A stretch of 11,916 nucleotides of DNA from Chloroflexota bacterium (GTDB lineage: Bacteria; Chloroflexota; Anaerolineae; 4572-78), in contig JAJRSQ010000296.1 in NCBI GenBank assembly GCA_024278725.1, positions 1 to 11,916 on the forward strand, read 5' to 3'. Below, one piece after another: positions 6,896 through 11,916 of this stretch. The notes beneath the pieces were generated by a model. The model did not search any database. It was not told the origin of the DNA and saw only the letters and a program-made list of their open reading frames with translations. Both the position numbers and the translations under genes were made by a program. How positions within the stretch are numbered: position 1 is the first letter of the stretch; each line of letters begins with the position of its first letter.

Positions 6896-6972
6896 GTGCC
6901 GTCGGTACCCCCAATACCCCCGACGGCATGTTGCCCCGGCTACCCCCCCAACCCGCCAGCCGGGGCTTTTTT
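6896..6972 (+). ncRNA. Possible small RNA or attenuated leader
   Basis: From the predicted start near 6896 to the T-run ending at 6972, about 77 nt would be made. The first hairpin pairs TGCCGTCGG (6897-6905) with its complement at 6919-6927 or one base over, and the second is the terminator stem 6933-6966. No credible reading frame with a ribosome-binding site lies inside. It could be a free-standing small RNA, a leader that stops before the metallopeptidase gene at 7032, or simply the 3' end of the upstream mRNA. Confidence 0.3.
6933..6972 (+). terminator. Intrinsic terminator
   Basis: GCCCCGGCT (6933-6941) pairs perfectly with AGCCGGGGC (6958-6966), followed at once by six T residues (6967-6972). 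This strong rho-independent terminator would end transcripts of the fusion gene and of the promoter at 6861-6889. Confidence 0.85.
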
Positions 6973-6996
6973 ATTTCCCCGGATTTTTCAAAACGT

Positions 6997-7025
6997 TTGC
7001 TTTCCCCGACCGGTTGTGCTACTCT
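6997..7025 (+). promoter_or_regulatory. Weak candidate promoter of the three-gene cluster
   Basis: TTGCTT (6997-7002) and TACTCT (7020-7025), spaced by 17 bp and preceded by TGC, are the only promoter-like pair between the terminator and the ATG at 7032. Transcription would begin at or next to the ATG, consistent with the missing Shine-Dalgarno. Each hexamer matches at only three or four positions. Confidence 0.22.
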
Positions 7026-7031
7026 TTTCCT

Positions 7032-7526
7032 ATGGATGTCAAAATCATTCGCAGCAAAAAACGGGTGAAAACCGTCAGCGCCCGCTTGGTGGATGGTGTG
7101 CTGGTGGTGCGCGCGCCCGCCCGGCTCGGCGAAGCTGAGTTGCAACCGTTGGTTGAGCGGCTCAAACAGCGGGTGCTGAAACAGGAAGCGAAAAAATCGC
7201 TGGATGATGCGCTGTTGCAGAAACGGGCGCAGGCGTTGAATCGCCGCTATTTCGGTGGCAAACTCAAATGGCAGTCCATCCGCTGGGTGACGAATCAGAA
7301 CCGGCGGGTGGGCAGTTGCACCCCCACCCACGGCACTATCCGTATTTCGCACCGGCTGAACGAAATGCCCCCCTTTGTGCGCGATTATGTCATCGTGCAT
7401 GAATTAGCGCATCTGCTGGAAGCCAATCACGGCGAAAAATTTTGGAAATTGGTCAACCGTTATCCCAAAACCGAACGCGCCAGAGGGTATTTGATGGCGG
7501 TCGGGTTGGAAGAATTGGAAGCATGA
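7032..7526 (+). CDS. YgjP-like (DUF45) zinc metallopeptidase
   Basis: The 164-residue product belongs to the YgjP/DUF45 family, whose members have a zinc-metalloprotease fold related to the M48/SprT-like group. Cellular roles and substrates are mostly unknown. The zinc site is clear: HELAH (123-127) with E124 as catalytic base, and a third ligand H133 in ANHGEKFWKLV (131-141). The family RxGSC segment appears as RRVGSC (91-96). An N-terminal charged part (1-75) precedes the metal-binding half. It is shorter than the 200-plus residues I expect for the family, but nothing essential is missing. The frame stays open upstream to about 6861. The ATG at 7032 is chosen because the upstream residues are translated terminator sequence, and MDVKIIRSKKRVK looks like a natural family start. 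It ends 23 bp before the next gene, suggesting one transcript. Confidence 0.88.
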   Translation: MDVKIIRSKKRVKTVSARLVDGVLVVRAPARLGEAELQPLVERLKQRVLKQEAKKSLDDALLQKRAQALNRRYFGGKLKWQSIRWVTNQNRRVGSCTPTHGTIRISHRLNEMPPFVRDYVIVHELAHLLEANHGEKFWKLVNRYPKTERARGYLMAVGLEELEA

Positions 7527-7536
7527 CGTTGCTCTC

Positions 7537-7545
7537 AGGAGGGAG
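7537..7545 (+). promoter_or_regulatory. Strong ribosome-binding site fixing the hydrolase start
   Basis: AGGAGG (7537-7542) within AGGAGGGAG stands 7 nt before the ATG at 7550. It rules against the in-frame upstream start near 7442, which lies inside the metallopeptidase gene. Confidence 0.85.
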
Positions 7546-7549
7546 AAAA

Positions 7550-8374
7550 ATGAACACCACAATTCACAGTGCCGATGGCACAGACCTGTTTGTTCAATCA
7601 TGGTTGCCCGCCGACACCCCCGTCGCCACGCTGGCGATTGTGCATGGGCTGGGGGAATATAGCGACCGCTACGAGCATGTGGCGCAATTTTTTGTGGAAA
7701 AGAAATTCGCCGTGTATGCGCTCGATTTGCGCGGACACGGGCGCAGTGGCGGGCAGCGCGGGCATATCGACCGCTTCCGGCAATATTTGGATGATGTTTC
7801 GGCAATGCTGGATTATGCCCAAAAAACCACCCCCACCGACAAAACATTCCTGCTGGGGCACAGTATGGGCGGCGCAATCGCGCTCACTTTCGCCCTGGAA
7901 TACCCGGACGCGGTAGATGGGGTGATTGCCTCCGGTCCCGGGTTGCGCACCCGGATGAAAGTTCCCGGCTGGAAAGTGACGCTGGGAAATGTGATGTCGA
8001 ATCTGATGCCCAAATTGTCCATCCCCAACGGCATCGACCCCGCCGGGCTGAACCACGATGCCGCCAACGTGCAGGCATACATCGCCGACCCGCTGGTGCA
8101 CGATAAAGTTTCGGCGCGGTGGTACACCGAATTCACCGCCGCCGGACAATGGGCGCTGGCAAACGCGCCGAAACTCGCCGTGCCGGTGCTGGCACTCCAC
8201 GGCGCGGACGACCCCATTGTTGACCCCACCGGCACGCGCGATTTTGTGGCGAATGCCGGTATCGCCGACAAAAAATTCATCGAATATCCGGGCTTTTTCC
8301 ATGAAATTTTGAACGAGCCGGAAAAAGAAAAAGTGCTGAACGATATTTGGGCATGGCTTGAGCCAAGAGTGTGA
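7550..8374 (+). CDS. Monoacylglycerol lipase-like alpha/beta hydrolase
   Basis: A 274-residue soluble serine hydrolase of the hydrolase_4 / monoacylglycerol lipase (lysophospholipase) type, which releases fatty acids from monoacylglycerols or lysolipids. The oxyanion region VHGLGEYSDRY (31-41) and the LDLRGHGRSGGQRGHI stretch (59-72, approximate) are typical of this subgroup. The nucleophile S105 lies in GHSMGG (103-108), the acid is probably D221 in HGADDPIVDP (217-226), and the histidine is H251 in GFFHEILNE. A cap domain occupies about 130-200. There is no signal peptide, so it should act in the cytoplasm. It sits 23 bp after the metallopeptidase gene and 20 bp before the nuclease gene, so co-transcription is likely. 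The stop codon falls at the start of a short heptad repeat. The actual substrate is inferred only from family. Confidence 0.92.
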   Translation: MNTTIHSADGTDLFVQSWLPADTPVATLAIVHGLGEYSDRYEHVAQFFVEKKFAVYALDLRGHGRSGGQRGHIDRFRQYLDDVSAMLDYAQKTTPTDKTFLLGHSMGGAIALTFALEYPDAVDGVIASGPGLRTRMKVPGWKVTLGNVMSNLMPKLSIPNGIDPAGLNHDAANVQAYIADPLVHDKVSARWYTEFTAAGQWALANAPKLAVPVLALHGADDPIVDPTGTRDFVANAGIADKKFIEYPGFFHEILNEPEKEKVLNDIWAWLEPRV

Positions 8375-8397
8375 TGAAACGTGATGCGTGAAACGTG
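8371..8397 (+). repeat. Short heptad repeat between the hydrolase and nuclease genes
   Basis: After GTG come three in-register heptads of pattern RTGANNC: ATGAAAC (8374-8380), GTGATGC (8381-8387) and GTGAAAC (8388-8394). The hydrolase stop (8372-8374) and the GTG start proposed for the nuclease gene (8395) both fall at its edges, so repeat sequence helps define both gene ends. Confidence 0.5.
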
Positions 8398-9777
8398 CCT
8401 TTGAGGTATCCGCAATTGAAATTGACGCGCCGTTCCCGAAAAACAATATCCCGCGAAAAACGACTGGCGCAACTGAAGCGCATCGGGGTGCGCAAGGGCA
8501 CGCGGCACATTGCGATGCCGCCGCCCAAACCCCGCCCCACCGAAACCGCCCCCGCCACCGAGCCGGTTCCCCTTCACTTTTTAAATTACCGGGATGATTT
8601 GCAGCACGCCGCGCCCATCGAAGCAGTAGTGCCGGGCGTGGTGGTCGAAAACGCGCACGGGCAGTATTTCCGGGTGGATGTGCGCTACCCATTGGGCGCG
8701 AAATACGGTAATCTACCCCTGAAAACCCTGCTGGATGTGCCGATGGAGACCGTCGCCACCATCACCGGCGATGACCGCTGGCATGACCTTTCGTGGCGCG
8801 ATGTTCTCTTTTTTGACACCGAAACGACGGGGCTGGAAATTGCGGCGGGGACGGTGGCATTTCTCATCGGGGTGGGGTTCATCGAAGGGGATGATTTTGT
8901 GGTGCGGCAGGTTTTCATGCGCGATTTCGATGAAGAGACGGCGCTGCTGTCGGATTTGCACAACCTGTGCCGAAATTTCCGCGCCGCCGCCAGCTTCAAC
9001 GGCAAAACCTTCGATGTGCCGATGCTGGAAAATCGGTTCACCCTGGCGCGTCTTTTTGTGGATTTGTTCGATGACGCGCCGCACCTCGACCTGCTTCACC
9101 CGTCGCGGCGGGTGTGGCGACACCGGCTCGACAATTGCAGACTCGCCACGCTGGAAACCGAGGTGCTCGGCGTTACCCGCACCCACGCCGATGTGCCCGG
9201 CTATTTCATCCCCACCCTGTACCGAAAATATTTGGTGGATAACGACGCGCGCCCGATGGCGGGCATTTTTTATCACAACGAAATGGATATTGTGAGCATG
9301 GCGGCGCTGGCGGCGGTGCTGGGGCAGATGGCGGCGTTTCCCCATCATACCGACACCGTTGAGCCGTTGCACCCCGCCGATTTGGCGGCGGTGGGAATGT
9401 GGCAGCTCGCGCTGGGCAGGCTTGATGCGGCAGAAACTGCGCTCAATGCCGCGCTGGAAAGTGATAAACTGCCGGCGGCGTTGCGGCGGCGGGCGATGAT
9501 TGAGCTGGCATTTCTGCTGAAGCGGCGGGGCAGGGGGGAAGATGCGGAATCGCTGTGGCAGGCGTTGGTTGCGGCGGAGGATAGTTTGCTCGCGCTGGAA
9601 GAATTGGCGAAATTTTATGAATGGCGGCGGAAAGAGATTGAAAAAGCGCGCACGTGTACAGAATACGCCCTGAAAATACTCAACGCCCGTCCCGCCGATT
9701 GGCGCACCGAGGAAGCCGTTGCGGCGTGGGAACATCGTCTCGCGCGGCTGGCGCGGAAGCAAGTGGCGGCAGAATAG
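8395..9777 (+). CDS. YprB-like RNase H-fold exonuclease with helical C-terminus
   Basis: The 460-residue product is a YprB-type protein: a DnaQ/RNase H-fold 3'-5' exonuclease-like domain predicted to act on nucleic acid in the cytoplasm. The three exo motifs are visible: FDTETTG (140-146, D141 and E143), SFNGKTFDVPML (200-211, D207) and YHNEMDIVSM (293-302, H294 and D298). A basic segment (1-40) could bind nucleic acid. Residues about 325-455 are Ala/Leu-rich paired helices of TPR type, a likely protein-binding tail. The start is uncertain: GTG at 8395 has no good ribosome-binding site and lies in a repeat, and ATG at 8515 (residue 41) is the main alternative. The stop TAG directly abuts the heptad array. 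True substrate (RNA or DNA) is unknown. It is probably the last gene of the cluster from 7032. Confidence 0.88.
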   Translation: MPLRYPQLKLTRRSRKTISREKRLAQLKRIGVRKGTRHIAMPPPKPRPTETAPATEPVPLHFLNYRDDLQHAAPIEAVVPGVVVENAHGQYFRVDVRYPLGAKYGNLPLKTLLDVPMETVATITGDDRWHDLSWRDVLFFDTETTGLEIAAGTVAFLIGVGFIEGDDFVVRQVFMRDFDEETALLSDLHNLCRNFRAAASFNGKTFDVPMLENRFTLARLFVDLFDDAPHLDLLHPSRRVWRHRLDNCRLATLETEVLGVTRTHADVPGYFIPTLYRKYLVDNDARPMAGIFYHNEMDIVSMAALAAVLGQMAAFPHHTDTVEPLHPADLAAVGMWQLALGRLDAAETALNAALESDKLPAALRRRAMIELAFLLKRRGRGEDAESLWQALVAAEDSLLALEELAKFYEWRRKEIEKARTCTEYALKILNARPADWRTEEAVAAWEHRLARLARKQVAAE

Positions 9778-9840
9778 CTATCAGCTATCAGCTATCAGCT
9801 TTTGGCTTTTGGCTGAACGCTGATTGCTAAAAGCTGAAAC
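9778..9840. repeat. Nine-heptad CTNNNNG repeat between convergent genes
   Basis: Nine heptads run in perfect register: CTATCAG three times, CTTTTGG twice, then CTGAACG, CTGATTG, CTAAAAG and CTGAAAC. Only the last departs from the CTNNNNG pattern. AGCTTTTGGC (9797-9806) can pair with GCTAAAAGCT (9826-9835), with one G-U, so the array could also serve as a weak shared hairpin for the two converging genes. The solute-binding gene's stop codon lies in the eighth heptad. Confidence 0.75.
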
Positions 9841-11245
9841 CCAAAAAATCACCCGGGTGGTCATCCGCCAAAATGCGGGCGATGTCCCGCAGAATTTTCG
9901 CCCGTGCCGAAACGTCACAACCCGGCACGGTGTCGAGCGCGTCAATCAGCGTGTCCACCTGCGGGTTGCGATACCCCGTGATATTTTCCCCGAATTCGGC
10001 ATCGATGGCGGCACTGTGCCAGCGCGCCCGCACCGCCGAAACATCCACCCGCCAATCATACACAGCCACCTGATAATCACGGGTCAGCAAATCGTCAATC
10101 AGCGTGGAAAAGGGCATCGTTTCCACACGCGCCAACACGCCGATGCGACGATAATATTCCGCCAGCCAAAACGCAATTGGCTGCAAATCCTCTCGATTCA
10201 CATCCACTTCAATTGAAACCTGCCACGCCTGCGATTCGCCGGGCAATTCGCGCCAGCCGTCGCCATCCCGGTCGGTGATGCCCGCCGCGTCGAGCGCATT
10301 CCGCGCCGCATCGGGGTCGAAGGCGGGAGGCGTGTTTTCCCCCTCGGCGGGGAGAATGGATGCCGCCGGTGTGCCGTCGAAATAGTTTTGCGCCAGCGAT
10401 ACCCTGTCCACCGCCAAACTGAGCGCGCGGCGCACGGCGGGGTCGTCAAACGGCGGTTGCAGGTTGTTGAACGGCGCGAAAATCAGGCGCGGCATCGGTT
10501 CGATGAGCGACGGCGGTTCAATGGCGTCAATCTCCCCCGCCGCCAGCGCCGATTGTGCGGCGGTTGAATCGGGGAAAAAGCGCAGCGTCGGTTTGCCCGG
10601 CGATAATTTCAGCGTTTGCGAAGCGGCATCCCACGCAAACCCGGCGGGCGTGTCGGTGCTGACCTGCGTCCGGCGCAATATGGGCATAGTTTCCAGCGTG
10701 TCCACCGCCGTGCAGTTCGGCTCGGTGAGGGTGATGCGCACGGTGCGGGCATCCACAGTCTCCACCGCGCGCACATCATCCAGTTCCGGCAAAATCGCCG
10801 TTCCGATGCTCGCTTTCACGTCGGCGGGGGTGATGTCCGTCAGCTTCAGGGTGAAAGTCAGCGTCAGATTGTCGGCGGCGATGGCGGGCAATTCGGCGGC
10901 GAAGGGTTGCGGCAATCTCGTTCCCGCTTCGCGTCGGTTGAGCGACGGGTACAGTAGCGGGCTGATTTTCGCCAGCGCAGGATTCAAATCGAGCAGAGGA
11001 TTGAGCGAATCAAGCCGCCCGATGATGCCCACCGCGCGGAAAGAAACGGCGGCGGGCGTCGGCGTGGGTGCGGCGGTGGCGGTCGGTGGCGGCGGGGTGG
11101 GGGGGACGGGCGTGTCCGTCGCCCCGGCGATGGGGGGCGGTGTTGCGGGTGGGGTGGCGGTTGGGAGGGGGGCTGGGTCGGTATTTTTGCAGGCGGAGAG
11201 GGCTATCAGAATGATGAGTGAAAAAAAGAAGATTGTTTGCTTCAA
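9827..11245 (-). CDS. ABC transporter solute-binding lipoprotein, peptide type (family 5)
   Basis: A 472-residue extracytoplasmic binding protein of the oligopeptide/dipeptide (SBP_bac_5) family, anchored by lipid. The start chosen is TTG at 11243-11245. AAAGG stands 7 nt upstream, and the product then begins MKQTIFFFSLIILIALSAC, a clean lipoprotein signal with lipobox LSAC and C19 as the acylated residue. A Pro/Thr/Ala linker (about 24-66) holds the domain off the membrane. Binding-domain landmarks are LDSLNPLLD (78-86), TPADVKAS (139-146), PFNNLQPPFDDPAVRRALS (258-276) with AVDR (278-281), and RDGDGWRE (326-333). It is shorter than usual, and its end DFLGFSF stops about 30-60 residues before where such proteins normally finish. 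The last residues are encoded by the heptad repeat, suggesting 3' truncation. The permease partner is probably the divergent gene at 11339. Ligand unknown. Confidence 0.88.
   Translation of the reverse strand: MKQTIFFFSLIILIALSACKNTDPAPLPTATPPATPPPIAGATDTPVPPTPPPPTATAAPTPTPAAVSFRAVGIIGRLDSLNPLLDLNPALAKISPLLYPSLNRREAGTRLPQPFAAELPAIAADNLTLTFTLKLTDITPADVKASIGTAILPELDDVRAVETVDARTVRITLTEPNCTAVDTLETMPILRRTQVSTDTPAGFAWDAASQTLKLSPGKPTLRFFPDSTAAQSALAAGEIDAIEPPSLIEPMPRLIFAPFNNLQPPFDDPAVRRALSLAVDRVSLAQNYFDGTPAASILPAEGENTPPAFDPDAARNALDAAGITDRDGDGWRELPGESQAWQVSIEVDVNREDLQPIAFWLAEYYRRIGVLARVETMPFSTLIDDLLTRDYQVAVYDWRVDVSAVRARWHSAAIDAEFGENITGYRNPQVDTLIDALDTVPGCDVSARAKILRDIARILADDHPGDFLGFSF
11094..11110 (+). 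other. Canonical G-quadruplex motif
   Basis: The strand opposite the lipoprotein coding strand carries GGGG-T-GGGGGGG-AC-GGG, which can be read as four G-triplet runs with loops of 1, 1 and 2 nt. More G-runs follow to 11177. It lies in the Pro/Thr linker coding segment, so the run may only reflect Pro codons (CCN on the coding strand), but the DNA could still fold on the template strand. Confidence 0.5.
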
Positions 11246-11252
11246 AATTGAA

Positions 11253-11257
11253 CCTTT
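11253..11257 (-). promoter_or_regulatory. Ribosome-binding site fixing the TTG start of the lipoprotein
   Basis: Reading leftward, AAAGG at 11253-11257 lies 7 nt before TTG at 11245. The longer in-frame start near 11290 would put 15 residues ahead of the signal peptide and has no comparable site. Confidence 0.7.
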
Positions 11258-11268
11258 GCCGAATTGAA

Positions 11269-11324
11269 ATAGTAAAGTAAAATGGTACACGAATGACGAA
11301 TGACGAATCCCCCTACTTTATAAT
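11269..11324. promoter_or_regulatory. Divergent control region of the transporter genes
   Basis: The 93-bp gap carries a perfect rightward -10 TATAAT (11319-11324) close to the permease ATG, and a leftward TACTAT (complement of 11269-11274) facing the lipoprotein gene. Neither has a good -35 at proper spacing, which may mean activator dependence. Transcription from the rightward -10 would start near 11331, within or next to the AAAGGG site. Confidence 0.35.
11291..11308 (+). repeat. GAATGAC heptad repeat
   Basis: GAATGAC occurs twice (11291-11297, 11298-11304) and starts a third time (GAAT, 11305-11308). It sits in the middle of the divergent transporter control region, where paired heptads could be an operator or just another heptad insertion of the kind seen at 8374-8394 and 9778-9840. 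Confidence 0.5.
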
Positions 11325-11338
11325 CAGAAAGGGCAATT

Positions 11339-11916
11339 ATGGCAATTGTAGAGCAACCGGTTGATGACCGCATTTCCATTCGGGCTGTGTTGAAAGATTG
11401 GGGACGCCGCGCGCTGGCGGTGCTGACCTTTGTGGCGGGACGGCTGGCTTTCGCGGCGGCAACCCTGCTCATCATCATCTTCCTCAGTTTTTTCGGGTTG
11501 GATATGGCGCGCGGGACGGCGTTTTTCCCCGCGCTGAAAACCGGCGCGGTCGCCACCGGAAGCTATCTGGGGCGGCTGGCATCGGGCGATTTGGGCACGG
11601 CGTTTGCGGCGGGGTTCGGCACGCGGCGCATGGACATCGCCGAGATTGTGGTGGCGGTGGTGCCGCGCAGCGTGGGCTTGCTGGCGGTCTCGCTGGGGAT
11701 TGCCATCGTTTTGGGCATCATCCTCGGCGTGCTGGCGGCGCGGCGGCGCGATTCAATCCGCGCGTTGCCCATCATTTTCCTGTCGCTCATCGGCATTTCG
11801 TTGCCCTCTTTTTTGGCGGCGCTGTTGCTGCAAATTGCGGCGGTATCGTACACCCGCTATTTCGGAAAAGCATTGCTGCCGGTGGGCGGCTTCGGTTGGG
11901 ATGCCCACCTGATTCT
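11339..11916 (+). CDS. ABC peptide transporter permease, DppB/OppB type (5' part)
   Basis: The open frame runs from ATG at 11339 to the window edge with no stop, giving 192 residues of an inner-membrane permease that would form the import channel with a second permease and two ATPases. AAAGGG (11328-11333) stands 5 nt before the ATG. A basic cytoplasmic tail (1-30) precedes a first membrane helix (about 34-53). Then come the family segment YLGRLASGDLGTAF (76-89), a second helix (about 111-133, ending GVLAARRR) and a third (about 143-166, containing SLPSFLAALLL). PVGG (181-184) matches the loop (LPPSG-like) seen in DppB proteins. The EAA-loop part and the remaining helices lie beyond the window. 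It is divergent from the solute-binding lipoprotein, which is unusual for such operons but still suggests one importer. Confidence 0.88.
   Translation, partial: MAIVEQPVDDRISIRAVLKDWGRRALAVLTFVAGRLAFAAATLLIIIFLSFFGLDMARGTAFFPALKTGAVATGSYLGRLASGDLGTAFAAGFGTRRMDIAEIVVAVVPRSVGLLAVSLGIAIVLGIILGVLAARRRDSIRALPIIFLSLIGISLPSFLAALLLQIAAVSYTRYFGKALLPVGGFGWDAHLI

Noticed and set aside
6861..7031. Upstream extension of the metallopeptidase frame to a TTG
   Set aside because: The added residues would translate a promoter, two hairpins and a terminator. The ATG at 7032 gives a natural family N-terminus.
7442..7549. Upstream start for the lipase-like gene
   Set aside because: It would overlap the metallopeptidase gene in another frame, and AGGAGG marks the ATG at 7550.
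8713..9762. 349-codon open frame antisense to the nuclease gene
   Set aside because: No domain signal and the same biased composition. The forward strand carries all three exonuclease motifs.
11246..11290. Fifteen-residue N-terminal extension of the solute-binding protein
   Set aside because: The TTG at 11245 has a ribosome-binding site and gives a proper lipoprotein signal peptide.

Overview
The window looks like a GC-rich, free-living bacterial chromosome, most likely a Chloroflexota member (Anaerolineae-like). This is inferred, not proven. It rests on the mix of gene families, including a fused signalling protein with a kinase-like and an ATPase region, a YprB-type nuclease with a helical-repeat tail, and a lipoprotein with a long Pro/Thr linker. 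Gaps seeded with palindromic and heptad repeats point the same way. No rRNA, tRNA, CRISPR array or phage gene was found.

Layout. Positions 1-350 hold no convincing gene, but carry a 121-bp nested inverted repeat (145-265) and a strong terminator (292-328). The terminator ends a leftward LytR-CpsA-Psr envelope gene (351-1877). A divergent gap (1878-2159) holds promoters and DnaA-box-like sites, followed by a rightward BtpA-family TIM-barrel gene (2160-2957). The next gap contains a complete 194-bp MITE-like element with 17-bp terminal inverted repeats and a perfect 10-bp target duplication. A promoter then leads into the centrepiece, a 1195-residue fusion (3255-6842). Its order is metallo-beta-lactamase-fold hydrolase, STAS domain, kinase-like domain that has lost key residues, STAND/AAA-type ATPase, and a short helical tail.

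After it lies a promoter-hairpin-terminator unit (6861-6972) that could be a small RNA. Next comes a tight three-gene rightward cluster: YgjP-like metallopeptidase (7032-7526), monoacylglycerol-lipase-like hydrolase (7550-8374) and YprB/RNase H-like nuclease (8395-9777). The nuclease gene converges on a leftward solute-binding lipoprotein gene (9827-11245), and nine consecutive CTNNNNG-type heptads lie between and into them. A 93-bp divergent gap then leads to the 5' part of an oligopeptide-type ABC permease gene (from 11339), cut by the window edge.

How the genes relate. The lipoprotein and permease probably belong to one peptide/solute importer despite their divergent orientation. The LCP protein acts in cell-wall polymer attachment. 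The three clustered genes are probably co-transcribed, but no shared pathway is evident. The fusion protein is the best candidate for something undescribed: an apparently intact metallohydrolase tethered to a STAS domain, a probable pseudokinase and a nucleotide switch.
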